A stretch of DNA of 64,000 bases from assembly GCF_020524485.1 (NCBI RefSeq), contig NZ_JAIVLF010000003.1:496001-560000 (forward strand), given 5' to 3'. Both the position numbers and the translations under genes were made by a program. Within the stretch, counting starts at the first letter, position 1. Each line of letters opens with the position of its first letter. The stretch comes from Novosphingobium profundi (GTDB lineage Bacteria > Pseudomonadota > Alphaproteobacteria > Sphingomonadales > Sphingomonadaceae). This document shows positions 28,253 to 37,483 of this stretch, in pieces. Below the pieces are notes generated by a model, which saw nothing but the letters and a program-made list of their open reading frames with translations, was not told the DNA's origin and ran no database searches.

Positions 28253-28861
28253 ATGTCGACGCTTACGGCCCCTGTGATCAGCGATACCCCCTTCGGCGCG
28301 CTTGCCGCGCAGCACCGCCTCCACAACGCCGTCCTCAAGGAACCGATGCCTGCTCCCGGCACCTTCGGCTTTCGCGGGGACATTGCCCTCGCCTTTCAGG
28401 ACCAGGTGGCAGACGAAGCCCGCCCGCCCGCCTATTCGCTCGAACAGGTGCTCGCGGTTGGCGATGCGACGAGCGCAAAGATCCCGGTGCTGGCCGGCTA
28501 CCTCCACAACTTCGCGTGGCTCAAGGATGCAGGCGAAGTGCTGGCCGACTATCTCGTGCCCGAGGGCACCTATGTCTTCTTCGTCAACAACATCGACTTC
28601 CTGAAGACCTACAGCGTGGCCCTGCCGGGCGGCGCCACCGCCAAGGTCCTGCCCCTCGACGAATCGACGGTGTGGAAGGAAGTGCTGGAACTGGCGGGCG
28701 TCGAAAAGACCGACGTCAAGAAGATGAGCGGGCCCGAAAAGCTTGAATACGTGCTCGCCCAGCTGGCGGCCACGAAGATGGACTACCCCGCGATCTCCTA
28801 CGAGGACGGGGTCGCCGCGATGGAGCCGGTGCGCAACCGCAACGAGAACCGCCCCGTCTGA
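28253..28861 (+). CDS. Unknown 202-aa protein under apparent NifA control
   Basis: I do not recognise the family. The protein is soluble, has no cysteines, no signal peptide and no membrane segment, and ends in a polar tail PVRNRNENRPV. A central stretch EGTYVFFVNNIDFLKTYSVA suggests an alpha/beta fold. AAGGAG lies just before ATG 28253. It is divergent from iscA-nifUS, shares the two NifA sites, and is followed on the same strand by an alpha/beta-hydrolase-like gene. Function in nitrogen fixation is inferred from regulation only. Confidence 0.75.
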   Translation: MSTLTAPVISDTPFGALAAQHRLHNAVLKEPMPAPGTFGFRGDIALAFQDQVADEARPPAYSLEQVLAVGDATSAKIPVLAGYLHNFAWLKDAGEVLADYLVPEGTYVFFVNNIDFLKTYSVALPGGATAKVLPLDESTVWKEVLELAGVEKTDVKKMSGPEKLEYVLAQLAATKMDYPAISYEDGVAAMEPVRNRNENRPV

Positions 28862-28890
28862 CGCCCGCACCGGACCGGGCGGGCCCGCCG

Positions 28891-28925
28891 GGCCGGATGC
28901 GGTGTCCCCCTTATCGCATCCGGCC
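28891..28925. repeat. Perfect 11-bp stem-loop between two plus-strand genes
   Basis: Arms 28891-28901 and 28915-28925, 13-base loop, in the 109-base gap before 28971. There is no T run, so it may be an attenuator or RNA-stability element rather than a full terminator. Confidence 0.45.
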
Positions 28926-28970
28926 CCGGTCGTGGTAGCCTGCGCAGGCGAATCGCAAGGGAGAGAGGCG

Positions 28971-30035
28971 ATGGCATCCACGGTGTCCCATCTCGTCACG
29001 GCCGAGCAGGCCGAACTGCAAAGCGCGCCCGCCAAGGCACTGCGCGCGCCGATGACCGCCTCGCTCCTGGGGCTGGAATGGCGCAACGCCGCGCTTGACG
29101 CGCTGTTCTACGACATCGAAGGACTGGAAAGCGAGGACGTCGCCAGGCTTGCGGCCTGGGATGCGCCCGAGGGCGCGCTGCTCCTCGTACCGCCCGCGGG
29201 CAAGGGCGAGGTGCAGGTCTTCAGCGAGCTTCAGGCCTTCCTTGATGCAGGCGGCGGCGAAGCCAGGGCGCTCGCGGTCGCCGGTGTGGGCAGTTCCGCC
29301 ATCGGCTCGGCCGCCTTCGCGCGCGACATTGCCGAGGCTCTGGGCGGTCCGGTGGCGGCGGTCGTGTCGGGCTACGGCCTCTCCGATGCCCTGACCGAGG
29401 CGCTGGGCGGCTTCTTCTGGTTCGGCGCGCTCAATTCGATGCGCCATGCTTTTGAAGGGCTCGACCGCACAGCGCGCACGCTTTCGGACCGTTCACCCTC
29501 GCTCACCTCGATCGAGGCGGACAGCTTCCTCCGGCTGTCCAAGGACACCGCGACGCTGATCGCACTGCTGGAAAGCCCGCATTGCACGATCCCGTTGCTG
29601 GTCGGCCATTCCAAAGGCAATCTCGTCCTTTCCGAAGCGCTCTACGCGCTGCGCAAGCAGGAAAAACTGGGGCCTGTAGCCAAGCGCACGCAGATCGTCA
29701 CGATCAGCGCCAAGGTGGGTATGCCGCGCGAGTTCATCGGCAAGGTCTTTGACGTGATGGGCCAGTTCGACAGCTTCGGCGCGCTCAATTCGCGCCCCGA
29801 CATCAAGGCCGACTACCTTGTCCCGGGTGCCTGGCATTCGACCAACCCGAACTTCCCGATGGGCATGGGGATCAACGTCACAAAGGTCCTCAAGACCGTG
29901 CTGCCGCTTTTGGGCACGCAAAAGCGGCCCACCAACACGAACGCGCAGGCCGCGACCGTGCTCGACCTCCCGCAATGGCTTACCGGCACCTTTGCGACCG
30001 CGCCCTGGATGCTGGCCCGGCCGATGACGCTCTAA
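28971..30035 (+). CDS. Alpha/beta-hydrolase-like protein with GHSKG motif
   Basis: 354 residues. Strand-turn-helix segment IPLLVGHSKGNLVLSEAL (residues about 207-225) has the nucleophile-elbow form G-x-S-x-G, with serine 214 the likely nucleophile, as in lipases and esterases. The surrounding sequence is not close to a named family I recognise. Start ATG 28971 has GGGAGAGAGG upstream; the longer frame overlaps the preceding gene. It follows the NifA-controlled unknown gene after a stem-loop, and its stop is 16 bases from the convergent Rieske gene. Substrate unknown. Confidence 0.65.
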   Translation: MASTVSHLVTAEQAELQSAPAKALRAPMTASLLGLEWRNAALDALFYDIEGLESEDVARLAAWDAPEGALLLVPPAGKGEVQVFSELQAFLDAGGGEARALAVAGVGSSAIGSAAFARDIAEALGGPVAAVVSGYGLSDALTEALGGFFWFGALNSMRHAFEGLDRTARTLSDRSPSLTSIEADSFLRLSKDTATLIALLESPHCTIPLLVGHSKGNLVLSEALYALRKQEKLGPVAKRTQIVTISAKVGMPREFIGKVFDVMGQFDSFGALNSRPDIKADYLVPGAWHSTNPNFPMGMGINVTKVLKTVLPLLGTQKRPTNTNAQAATVLDLPQWLTGTFATAPWMLARPMTL

Positions 30036-30051
30036 GGCGCGGCAAGCGGCG

Positions 30052-30480
30052 CTATTCGAGGCCCTCGCCGCTGTCGACATCGTCGTCCTCGACAAGGCCC
30101 GGTGCGCGCAGACAGATGTCCTCGTCCGCATCGATCTCCACCTCGATGGCGGTGAGCCGTTCGCCAAGGCAGGGCCCCGCCACGCATTCCCCCGAGCCCA
30201 AATCAAACAGCGCGCCGTGCTTACCGCACTGGATGCGCGTGCCCTCGCCGTCGAGGAACTCGCCCTCTTCCCAATCGAGGTTGGTGTTCTGGTGCGGGCA
30301 GCGGTTTTCAAAGGCGCGCACGTTGCGCCCCCAGCGAAGGACGAAGATCGGCCAGGGCCCGACCCGCCCGTCCTCCTCGCGCCGGGCCAGCACGAACGGC
30401 ACTGCACGGCGGTTGGGAATGTCGGCAACCGCGCAGATGGCGAAAGGCGGCAGGGTCATCGTCTGCGTCCCCCCGCTCAT
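30052..30480 (-). CDS. Rieske 2Fe-2S ferredoxin
   Basis: 142-residue small soluble Rieske protein. Cluster ligands are in CPHQNTNL and QCGKHGALFDL (C-x-H ... C-x2-H). It resembles the ferredoxin components of dioxygenases rather than the membrane bc1 subunit: there is no TAT signal or membrane helix. Its ATG overlaps the truncated haemoglobin stop (ATGA), so it is translationally coupled to it. Together they end the nifHDKENX...nifQ transcript; an electron-transfer role to the haemoglobin is a guess. Confidence 0.88.
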   Translation of the reverse strand: MSGGTQTMTLPPFAICAVADIPNRRAVPFVLARREEDGRVGPWPIFVLRWGRNVRAFENRCPHQNTNLDWEEGEFLDGEGTRIQCGKHGALFDLGSGECVAGPCLGERLTAIEVEIDADEDICLRAPGLVEDDDVDSGEGLE

Positions 30481-30899
30481 GCGGCACCTGCCGGTTTGGC
30501 GACAGGCTTGGGAAGCGGCAGCATGCCCATCTTGAAGCTCTGCGTCATATGCGCGGCGCGCTGCATCGCCGCGCGCGCCAGTGCATCGGGAAGGCACTCC
30601 TCCACCGCCTGGCCGAAAGCGGCCATCCAGCGCGTGAAGTCCTCCTCCTCGACGGTCAGCTTGAGGTGATGGCTATAGGGCGTACCGCGCTGGTAGCGCT
30701 CGGTGCCCAACAGCGCGTGCGACCAGAAATCGCGCACGAAGCCATAGTGCTCGGGAAAGTCTGGGATCATCGCGGCGAACATCGGGCCGAGCCGGTCGTC
30801 CTCGTTGCACAGCGCGTAGAAGCGGCGGACCATGGCATCGATCGCGATCTCCGCACTCTCCCCCTTGGCGAGGGCGGGTCCGATGTCGCACCCGCTCAT
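30477..30899 (-). CDS. Truncated haemoglobin, group III-like
   Basis: 140 residues. The globin pattern MVRRFYALCNEDDRLGPMF, then YGFVRDFWSHALLG, then TPYSHHLKL with the likely proximal histidine, fits group III (P-type) truncated haemoglobins. It could bind O2 or NO to protect nitrogenase or aid respiration at low oxygen; cyanobacterial GlbN is likewise linked to nif genes. The ATG at 30899 overlaps the nifQ stop (ATGA), placing it inside the nif operon. Confidence 0.85.
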   Translation of the reverse strand: MSGCDIGPALAKGESAEIAIDAMVRRFYALCNEDDRLGPMFAAMIPDFPEHYGFVRDFWSHALLGTERYQRGTPYSHHLKLTVEEEDFTRWMAAFGQAVEECLPDALARAAMQRAAHMTQSFKMGMLPLPKPVAKPAGAA

Positions 30900-31519
30900 G
30901 CGTGCCCCATCTGCTGGGGCGCAATCTTGCCGTTGGCGATACGCGCGAGCAGCGCCTCGCCGTCCTCGGGCCCGAAGCAGGCGTCGAAATCGTCGCACTC
31001 GGCACAGACCGGCACCGAGCAGAGCCGGAAGCCCTCGGACGAGCACATCATGCGGTAGAAGAACTTCTTCCACTTCATGTCGTTCGCGTTCTTCATGGCA
31101 AGACGCGGGAAGTGGAGCTGCATCAGCATCGAGAGTTCATCCCGGCTGGCAAAACCCAGATCCTGCCACAGGTGATTGGGCCGCTGGCAGCGCCGTGCGA
31201 CCAGGCGGGTGAGGAGCAGTTCGAAGACCGAAGCCGCGCCGCAGTTCATCCATAGGATGTCGCGCAGCGCCTGCTCCTCCCTTGCCACGACCGGCGTCCC
31301 CGCCTCGGGCAGCGTCACGTGGGGAAAGGCAATGCGGCACAGCTCGGCCAGTTCCTCGCCATCGAGTCCTGTCGCGTCGGCCAGTGTCGACCCGTCGCGT
31401 TCCGCCTCGAAGAAGGACAAGGCCAGGATCGAGGCGGCCAGGTGCACGTCCACCGGCGGCACGTCCGAGCGTGCGCCCTGCCAGAGCAGTTCGGCATAGA
31501 TCTCTTCGCCACGTCCCAT
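30896..31519 (-). CDS. nifQ: NifQ, molybdenum donor for FeMo-co
   Basis: 207 residues. The diagnostic C-terminal motif CSVPVCAECDDFDAC (C-x4-C-x2-C-x5-C) near residue 170 binds the Mo-Fe-S cluster that NifQ delivers to NifEN/NifH. ATG at 31519 starts MGRGEEIYAELLWQ, the usual length; upstream residues in the open frame are low-complexity shadow. It follows fdxB after an 84-base gap without a visible promoter. Confidence 0.95.
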   Translation of the reverse strand: MGRGEEIYAELLWQGARSDVPPVDVHLAASILALSFFEAERDGSTLADATGLDGEELAELCRIAFPHVTLPEAGTPVVAREEQALRDILWMNCGAASVFELLLTRLVARRCQRPNHLWQDLGFASRDELSMLMQLHFPRLAMKNANDMKWKKFFYRMMCSSEGFRLCSVPVCAECDDFDACFGPEDGEALLARIANGKIAPQQMGHA

Positions 31520-31604
31520 CGTCTGTGTCTCCTTCGGGTCTGATTGTCCGGTCCTGCTCCTGTTGTCGGCACCCTCTCCCGGGCGGTGTGACGCCAGCTT
31601 GCTC

Positions 31605-31901
31605 TCAGGCCGCCTTGGCGTGGGTCTGGCAATTGGTTGGGCATACCCGCGCGCAGGCGCCGCAACCGATGCACGCGTCTTCATCGTTCATCGCCATGAC
31701 GCGCTTCTCGATCTCGTCGTCGTCATCGTCCTCATCGAGTTCGACCACATCGCCGTCCTCGTTGACGCCCTTCAGCGTCATCACATTGCGCCCGCAGACC
31801 TTGAAACAGCGCCCGCAACCGATGCACAGGTCGGGGTCGATCGAGAGCAGGTACTCGGGCACCCACGCGCGTCCACCGCGGGTCAGGGCCGCGACGCTCA
31901 C
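31605..31901 (-). CDS. fdxB: Ferredoxin III, 2[4Fe-4S], nif-specific
   Basis: 98 residues with two cluster motifs: CIGCGRCFKVC at about residues 26-36 and CIGCGACARVCPTNC near the C-terminus, separated by a very acidic linker. This is the FdxB/ferredoxin III type found after nifX and DUF269 genes. The GTG start at 31901 overlaps the preceding stop (GTGA). Likely electron carrier for FeMo-co assembly or nitrogenase. Confidence 0.93.
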   Translation of the reverse strand: MSVAALTRGGRAWVPEYLLSIDPDLCIGCGRCFKVCGRNVMTLKGVNEDGDVVELDEDDDDDEIEKRVMAMNDEDACIGCGACARVCPTNCQTHAKAA

Positions 31902-32101
31902 GAAGCGCTCTCCAGCGCCTTCATCTCGGCCTTCTTGGCGGCGAGCGCGGCGTAGCTCTCGCACACGCGGGTCGCCGTCGCCATGACGTTCTCCAGCCCC
32001 ACGGGCAGCTCTTCGGAGAGGTCGTGCAGGTCCATCTTGGCCTGCATCGCGCGCGCCGAGAGCTTCTTCACCTCGGCCTTCATCGCTTCGAGATCGGACA
32101 T
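31898..32101 (-). CDS. DUF683 (CCE_0567-like) small nif protein
   Basis: 67-residue, mostly helical protein, MSDLEAMKAEVKKLSARAMQ at its N-terminus, matching the DUF683 family that always sits between the NifX-associated DUF269 gene and fdxB. Function unknown. It lies 17 bases after DUF269 and overlaps fdxB by 4 bases. Confidence 0.9.
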   Translation of the reverse strand: MSDLEAMKAEVKKLSARAMQAKMDLHDLSEELPVGLENVMATATRVCESYAALAAKKAEMKALESAS

Positions 32102-32118
32102 GGGCCCTGCGCTCCTTT

Positions 32119-32577
32119 TCAGTAGTCGGCGACTTCGGGGAACTTCCCGATCATGTCGCTCGCCTGCACGATCAGCTTCTCCGCCTCGGCGTTGAGCTTT
32201 TCCAGGCTGTCGAAACCGAAGCGGTGCACATCGCGCAGCGACTTGTTCACCACGACCAGACGCCCGGCGATGAGGACCATGCGGCCAAAGCCCTCGTGGC
32301 TCATCTTCATCATCGGCTGGACCATGCGGCGGGTGCGCCGCTCGATCTCGAGGCACAGCGCGCCATAGTAGAGTTCCAGACGCCAGAGCGTATCCGGGTC
32401 GGGATCGCCGATGATCGGGATCGCGCGGCGCGCGTCCTTGTCGAGGATGTAGGGCGCGAGCAGTTCAGCATCCCCCTTCTTCTCCCAGTGGCCGTGCGTG
32501 TCCTGCGCGCGCACCTGGCGCACCAGGGCGGCGGCGAAACCGTCAAGAACGGGCGGATCGATCACGTCTTCAGGCAT
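32119..32577 (-). CDS. NifX-associated protein (DUF269)
   Basis: 152 residues of the DUF269 family found next to nifX in most Mo-nitrogenase clusters. Conserved-looking blocks are [20 protein letters not shown] and [17 protein letters not shown]. No cysteine motif. Role unknown but tied to FeMo-co biosynthesis by context. Starts 3 bases after the nifX stop. Confidence 0.92.
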   Translation of the reverse strand: MPEDVIDPPVLDGFAAALVRQVRAQDTHGHWEKKGDAELLAPYILDKDARRAIPIIGDPDPDTLWRLELYYGALCLEIERRTRRMVQPMMKMSHEGFGRMVLIAGRLVVVNKSLRDVHRFGFDSLEKLNAEAEKLIVQASDMIGKFPEVADY

Positions 32578-32580
32578 CGC

Positions 32581-32997
32581 TCAGGCCTCCTCTTCCTCGA
32601 AATCGTCTTCCAGGTCGGCAACGCGCTCGCCGCTCCTAGCCATGACCTTGCGCAGCCAGGGTGGAGGCGTGCCCTTCAAGACCTCCTGCAGCTTGGCGAG
32701 CATGCCTTCGATGGGCTCGGGCTCGGCCACCTTCATGGGGTGGATGTTCTGCGCGACGACGCGCGCGGCACCCGATCCGCCGATGGCGGCCACGACGAGA
32801 ATGGCGACGCCCTCGAGCGCCTTGAGCTTGGGTTCGAGCTTGTCCTCGTTGCCGTCCTCGTTGAGTTCACCGGAGAATTCCTCGACCCGGTCGAGCGACC
32901 AGCCTTCGGGTGTCAGGTCGTAGATCGCGATGTTGCGGGCCCAGCCGAAGTGCGCGTCGATGCGCGCAAGGTCCTGCGTGGCGAAAGCGACTTTCAT
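32581..32997 (-). CDS. nifX: NifX, FeMo-co precursor carrier
   Basis: 138 residues. MKVAFATQDLARIDAHFGWA at the N-terminus and AIGGSGAARVVAQNIHPMKV in the middle are typical of the NifX/NafY/NifB-C-terminal fold that binds NifB-co and FeMo-co precursors. The ATG overlaps the nifN stop (ATGA). An acidic tail (residues about 128-138) is present. Confidence 0.95.
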   Translation of the reverse strand: MKVAFATQDLARIDAHFGWARNIAIYDLTPEGWSLDRVEEFSGELNEDGNEDKLEPKLKALEGVAILVVAAIGGSGAARVVAQNIHPMKVAEPEPIEGMLAKLQEVLKGTPPPWLRKVMARSGERVADLEDDFEEEEA

Positions 32998-34379
32998 GGC
33001 ACGAGCTCCTGTGCGGTTTGATGGGAGGTAGCGTGGGGTTCGGGCCAGGCATCGCGCCAGTCCTCGGGACCGGGGGCGTGGCTCTGGTGATGGTGCATCA
33101 ACATGTTGCCGACAGCGAAGAGCAGGTCTCGTGTGCCGCGGTAGCCCACGGTCACGAGATGCGCGGCGCCCAGTGTGTCGAACATGGGAATTCCGATGCG
33201 AAAGTGCGGAATGTGCAGGCGCGCCGCCGCTTGCCGGCCATGGCTGTGGGTGATGAGGATGTCCGCGCCGTTCGCCCCGGCTTCCAGGTCTTCCAGGTCC
33301 CCCAGCAGGACTTCCGCGCACGGGGTCTGCGCAAGGATCGGCGAGGTCGTGGTGGTAACCGCGCAGGCGACCTCCCCACCCACTTCGCCCAGCGCCGAAA
33401 CGAGCGCAAAGAGCAGGTCCGGTTCGGCCCCAATGGCGAGTTTGCGCCCGCCGATGTGGAAGTGCGCATCGAGCATGGCATCGACCAGCTGGCCGCGCTG
33501 GCGGCGGTAGCGCACCGGCACCGGCTTACCCGAGATCCGGGACAGGAAGGCCATCAGTTCGTCGCACGGCGCAAGTCCGGTGAGGCGTTCAAACAACCGG
33601 AACGGCACACCCGCGCGCGCTTCCAACGCCTCGGCAGCGGTGCGCATCTGTTCACCGATGGCGATGGTCCAGCCCGCAAGCGCCATCGCGCGCACCTCCT
33701 CGGGTCCGGTGCCGCCCAGCGTCGTGGGGGTGAAGTCCTCGGGAATATGCCCGTCGAGCGAGCCCGACAGGTCCGGCAGGAAGGTCGGGACAAGGCCGAA
33801 GTCCTCGAACAGGGCGCGCAGCTCGTCGATGTCACCCGGCGTCACGTGGCAGCCCGGCAGCACGTTGATGCGGCGCGGATCGCGGATTGCAGGCTCGGGC
33901 GAGACGACCATCTCCTCGATCATCGCGGTCACCGCCTTGGCCCAGCCGTCCTGGAAAGCGCCTGCAAAGTCCGGGGTCGCGCACTGGACGATCTCGACAC
34001 CGTCCAGTTCGGGATGGCGCGCGCGGATCTGTTGCACGAAGCCCTTGAGGTCATCGCCCTTCACTTCGGTAACGCCGGTCGAACAGATGCCGATAAGTTC
34101 GGGCCTGGTCTTCTCCACGATATTGAGCACGGCCTGCTCGACATTCTCGAAGCCGCCCAGGACCGTCGCCACCTCGGACATGGCGGTGGTCTGCAGCGGG
34201 ATAGCCTCGCGGAAGTGGCGCACGAAGAGGACAAGGCCGAAGCTGGTGCAGCCTTGCGAACCATGGAGCAGCGGCATCGCGCCGCGCATCCCCATGAAGG
34301 CGAGCGCGCCGCCGATAGGCTGGCTCATCTTGAGCGGGTTGACCGTGCAGGCCTTCTTCGACTTGACGATGGCAGCCAT
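32994..34379 (-). CDS. nifN: NifN, FeMo-co assembly scaffold beta subunit
   Basis: 461 residues, paralogue of NifK. The N-terminal CTVNPLKMSQPIGGALAFMG and HGSQGCTSFGLVLFVRHF supply cluster-ligand cysteines. With NifE it forms the scaffold on which NifB-co is converted to FeMo-co. Two bases separate its ATG from the nifE stop. Confidence 0.97.
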   Translation of the reverse strand: MAAIVKSKKACTVNPLKMSQPIGGALAFMGMRGAMPLLHGSQGCTSFGLVLFVRHFREAIPLQTTAMSEVATVLGGFENVEQAVLNIVEKTRPELIGICSTGVTEVKGDDLKGFVQQIRARHPELDGVEIVQCATPDFAGAFQDGWAKAVTAMIEEMVVSPEPAIRDPRRINVLPGCHVTPGDIDELRALFEDFGLVPTFLPDLSGSLDGHIPEDFTPTTLGGTGPEEVRAMALAGWTIAIGEQMRTAAEALEARAGVPFRLFERLTGLAPCDELMAFLSRISGKPVPVRYRRQRGQLVDAMLDAHFHIGGRKLAIGAEPDLLFALVSALGEVGGEVACAVTTTTSPILAQTPCAEVLLGDLEDLEAGANGADILITHSHGRQAAARLHIPHFRIGIPMFDTLGAAHLVTVGYRGTRDLLFAVGNMLMHHHQSHAPGPEDWRDAWPEPHATSHQTAQELVP

Positions 34380-34381
34380 GG

Positions 34382-35800
34382 CTATGCGGCCTCCCGTCCG
34401 GCTTGCCGGGGCGCCTCGACCTCGTCCCAGGGGGCGGCCCGGCGCACCTCCTGCCAGACGGGGTTTGCGAGCGTGCGGTCGATCTCGGCCACCATCGCGA
34501 CCATGCCGTGGTAGCCGGCAAAGGCGACGTGGCGCTCCTGATTGATGTCCATCCAGGGCATCGAGGCCTTGAGCGCGATGAACTGCGAGCGCCCGCCCGA
34601 AAGCATGATATCGGCCTCGGCCTCCTTCAGCTTGCGGTACATCTCACGCGGGGCGAGGTTGTCGAACATGTGGGCCTCATCGCCCATCAGCTTCTTGATC
34701 TTGTCCTTGTCCTCGCGCGTGGACTTCTTGACCGAGGTGCCCACAATGCGAAGCCCGGCCTCCTGCAGCGCGGCGACGACCGACCAGCTTTTCACGCCGC
34801 CGGTGACCAGCAGCACCTTCTTGCCCGAAAGGCGCTGTCGGTAGGGTTCGATGGCGGCCCAGGCACGCGCTTCCTCGCGCGCGATGACCGCCTCGGTACG
34901 TTCCATCAGCTCGGGATCGGCGCCTTGCTGGATCAGCAGCCGCGCCATCTCGCGCAGCGTATCCGACATGTCCTCGATGCCGTAAAACGAGCCTTCGAAG
35001 AAGGGGATGCCATAGCGCTCCTCCATCTTCCTCGCGACATTGATCATGGCCTTGGAGCAAACCATCATCGCGGCCTTCGCGCGGTGCGACCAGGCCACTT
35101 CCTCGTAGTGCGCATCGCCCGAGATGCACGAGAGGATGCGGATGCCCAGCTCATCCAGCAGCGGCCTGATCTGCCACAGCTCGCCCGAGAGGTTGTATTC
35201 GCCGATCACGTTGATGTCGTAGGGCGTGGTGTATTCCGGCTCCTTCGTGCCGATGACGTGCTTGAGCATCGCCTCGCCCGCCAGCTTGTTGCCCAGGTTC
35301 TTGGGGCCCACGAAGCCGGGCGAGTGAATGGGGATGCAGGGCGTGCCGAACTTCTCGACGGCCTTCTTGCAGACCGTGTCGATGTCATCGCCGATCATCG
35401 CGGGCACGCAGGTCTCGTAGACGAAGACGGCGGGCGGGGCGTACTTCTCGACAATCTCGCGGATCGCCTTGAAGAGATGCTTCTCGCCGCCGAAGACGAT
35501 GTCGTTCTCGGTCATGTCGGTGGTAAAGCCGGTGCGGTAGAGCGTGGAGCCCGAGGACGCCGCGCCGCGGTTGTCCCAGGAATTGCCCTCGCACGCGATG
35601 GGCCCGTGAACGAGATGGGCGACATCGGTGATCGGCTGGAGCGCGATCTTGGCGCCATCGAACGCGCAGCCGCCCGCCGCCCCGCCGGGCTGGAGCTGCT
35701 TGGTGCAACCCTTCTTGCGCTCCTTCTCGGACTTGGCCTGGTTCTTCCCGCAGGCCGGCTCGTTGAACACGTCCTGGATCGTCTGGTTCAGGCTGGTCAT
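34382..35800 (-). CDS. nifE: NifE, FeMo-co assembly scaffold alpha subunit
   Basis: 472 residues, paralogue of NifD. N-terminal cysteine-rich segment ([26 protein letters not shown]) and [15 protein letters not shown] supply cluster ligands. Start 35800 has CGGAG upstream and gives the normal length. The 81-base gap after nifK contains a strong leftward hairpin with T5, so nifEN may be expressed below nifHDK. Confidence 0.97.
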   Translation of the reverse strand: MTSLNQTIQDVFNEPACGKNQAKSEKERKKGCTKQLQPGGAAGGCAFDGAKIALQPITDVAHLVHGPIACEGNSWDNRGAASSGSTLYRTGFTTDMTENDIVFGGEKHLFKAIREIVEKYAPPAVFVYETCVPAMIGDDIDTVCKKAVEKFGTPCIPIHSPGFVGPKNLGNKLAGEAMLKHVIGTKEPEYTTPYDINVIGEYNLSGELWQIRPLLDELGIRILSCISGDAHYEEVAWSHRAKAAMMVCSKAMINVARKMEERYGIPFFEGSFYGIEDMSDTLREMARLLIQQGADPELMERTEAVIAREEARAWAAIEPYRQRLSGKKVLLVTGGVKSWSVVAALQEAGLRIVGTSVKKSTREDKDKIKKLMGDEAHMFDNLAPREMYRKLKEAEADIMLSGGRSQFIALKASMPWMDINQERHVAFAGYHGMVAMVAEIDRTLANPVWQEVRRAAPWDEVEAPRQAGREAA

Positions 35801-35830
35801 GGCAGGCACTCCGGCGGGTGGGGGATGGGG

Positions 35831-35873
35831 AAAAAGGGGTCTCCCCGCGACATGGCGCAGCGGCGGGGAGACC
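35831..35873 (-). terminator. Hairpin with T run between nifK and nifE
   Basis: On the minus strand, an 11-bp perfect stem (35873-35863 with 35848-35838, 14-base loop) is followed by CC and five T residues (35835-35831). It lies 8 bases past the nifK stop. It probably acts as a partial terminator or 3'-end stabiliser for nifHDK mRNA. Confidence 0.65.
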
Positions 35874-35881
35874 AAGGGACC

Positions 35882-37441
35882 TCAGCGGATGATGTCGTAG
35901 CTGTAGTCCGTCTTGCTGGGCACGTTGGTGGTCGCGTCCATGTGCTCGAAGATCCTATCGAGGATCGTGACGAGGACGTTGAGACCACCCTGGTAGCCCC
36001 ACACCGGGTAGCGGTGCTTGTGGTGGCGATCGAAGATCGGGAAGCCGATGCGGATCAGCGGGACCCCGGTGTCGCGCTCCAGGTACTTGCCGTAGGTGTT
36101 GCCGATCAGGAAATCGGGCGCCTCGGTGAAGAGGAGCGAGCGCATGTGCCACAGGTCCTTGCCCGGATAGGCCTTGCAGTTGGCCCCGAAGGGCGAGCTG
36201 TCGAACAGTTCCTGCATCTTGGCCGCCCAGGCCTTGCCCCCGTTGGTGGAGAGCACGACCACCGGCTCACCGCCCAGTTCCATCACGAACTTGGCGAGGC
36301 CATAGGCAAGGTCCGGATCGCCATAGATCGCGAACTTCTTGCCGTGGATGTGGGCGTTGGAATCGGCGATGGCATCGACCAGGCGGCCGCGTTCCTTCGC
36401 CAGTTCGTCGGGGATCTGGACGCCCGCCATGCGCGCCACTTCCATCACGAAGCTGTCGGTCGCCTCGATGCCGATGGGGTGGTTGAAGGCGGCGGTTTCC
36501 TGCCCGTGCGCGGCGATGAAGGGCAGCGTCTTTTCGGTGCAGTATTCCTGCATCGAGATCGTGCCCTTGGCATGGATGGCATTGGCTGCATCTTCCAGCG
36601 TGGTGCCGCCATCGTACATGCGGAAGGTGCCATCCGTCGGCGTATCCCACACGTCCGACTGGTCGCCCAGGATCGTGTACTCGATCTGCATCATGTCGAA
36701 GATGCGCTTCACCTCGCGCAGGTTTCCGACCGCGTAGCCATCGAACCCATTGAGGAAATTGATCGAGCCGTTGGGGACACGCTCCAACTTGGGCGCGGTC
36801 TTGGCCTTGCCGTCCCAGAAGTGCTCCAGGATGCCCTTCATGGCGTTGTCGTAGCCGGTGATGTGGCTGCCCACGAAGGCCGGGGTGTGCGCGAAGGGAA
36901 CGTCGAATTCCTCGGGCAAGGATTCCTTTTCCTTCGCCGTCTTGATGAAGGCGTTGAGGTCATCGCCGATCACTTCGGCCATGCAGGTGGTCGAAACTGC
37001 GATCATCTTGGGCTTGTACATGCTGTAGGCGTTGGCAAGCCCGTCAACCATGTTGGTGAGCCCGCCGAAGACCGCCGCATCCTCGGTCATCGAGGAGGAG
37101 ACGCACGAGGTCGGCTCCTTGAAGTGGCGCGAGAAGTGCGAGCGGTAATAGGCCACGCACCCTTGCGAGCCGTGCACGAAGGGCAGCGTCGATTCAAAAC
37201 CGACCGCGGCGAAGACGGCGCCCAGCGGCTGGCAGGCCTTGGCCGGGTTGATCGTCAGCGCCTCGCGCGAGAAGTTGAGGTCCTTGTATTCCTCGGTCTT
37301 GGCCCATTCCTTGACGCGCGCGATCTCGGCGTCGGGATGGGGGTTCTCGAACTCGGACCGCTTCTTGGCGAGCATGTCCTTGTATTCGTCACCGCGGAAC
37401 AGCTCGAAGTGGTCTTTTACCTGGTCTGCGTCCTGGGGCAT
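35882..37441 (-). CDS. nifK: NifK, MoFe protein beta subunit
   Basis: 519 residues. P-cluster cysteines lie in [12 protein letters not shown] and [18 protein letters not shown] (residues about 70-107), with a third in [13 protein letters not shown] near residue 155. It is the long alphaproteobacterial form with the N-terminal extension [17 protein letters not shown]. It follows nifD by 42 bases. Confidence 0.98.
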   Translation of the reverse strand: MPQDADQVKDHFELFRGDEYKDMLAKKRSEFENPHPDAEIARVKEWAKTEEYKDLNFSREALTINPAKACQPLGAVFAAVGFESTLPFVHGSQGCVAYYRSHFSRHFKEPTSCVSSSMTEDAAVFGGLTNMVDGLANAYSMYKPKMIAVSTTCMAEVIGDDLNAFIKTAKEKESLPEEFDVPFAHTPAFVGSHITGYDNAMKGILEHFWDGKAKTAPKLERVPNGSINFLNGFDGYAVGNLREVKRIFDMMQIEYTILGDQSDVWDTPTDGTFRMYDGGTTLEDAANAIHAKGTISMQEYCTEKTLPFIAAHGQETAAFNHPIGIEATDSFVMEVARMAGVQIPDELAKERGRLVDAIADSNAHIHGKKFAIYGDPDLAYGLAKFVMELGGEPVVVLSTNGGKAWAAKMQELFDSSPFGANCKAYPGKDLWHMRSLLFTEAPDFLIGNTYGKYLERDTGVPLIRIGFPIFDRHHKHRYPVWGYQGGLNVLVTILDRIFEHMDATTNVPSKTDYSYDIIR

Positions 37442-37483
37442 GGGTGCCTCCCTTGAACTGGATGGGGTTGGAAAAAGCCGCGG

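Noticed and set aside
28743-28970. Upstream extension of the GHSKG protein frame
   Set aside because: It overlaps the preceding gene and the stem-loop. ATG 28971 has a strong Shine-Dalgarno sequence.
34403-37456. 1017-codon open frame on the plus strand opposite nifE/nifK
   Set aside because: It is antisense to clearly real nif genes and arises from GC-rich codon bias; its product is low-complexity Arg/Asp/Val/His sequence with no domain.
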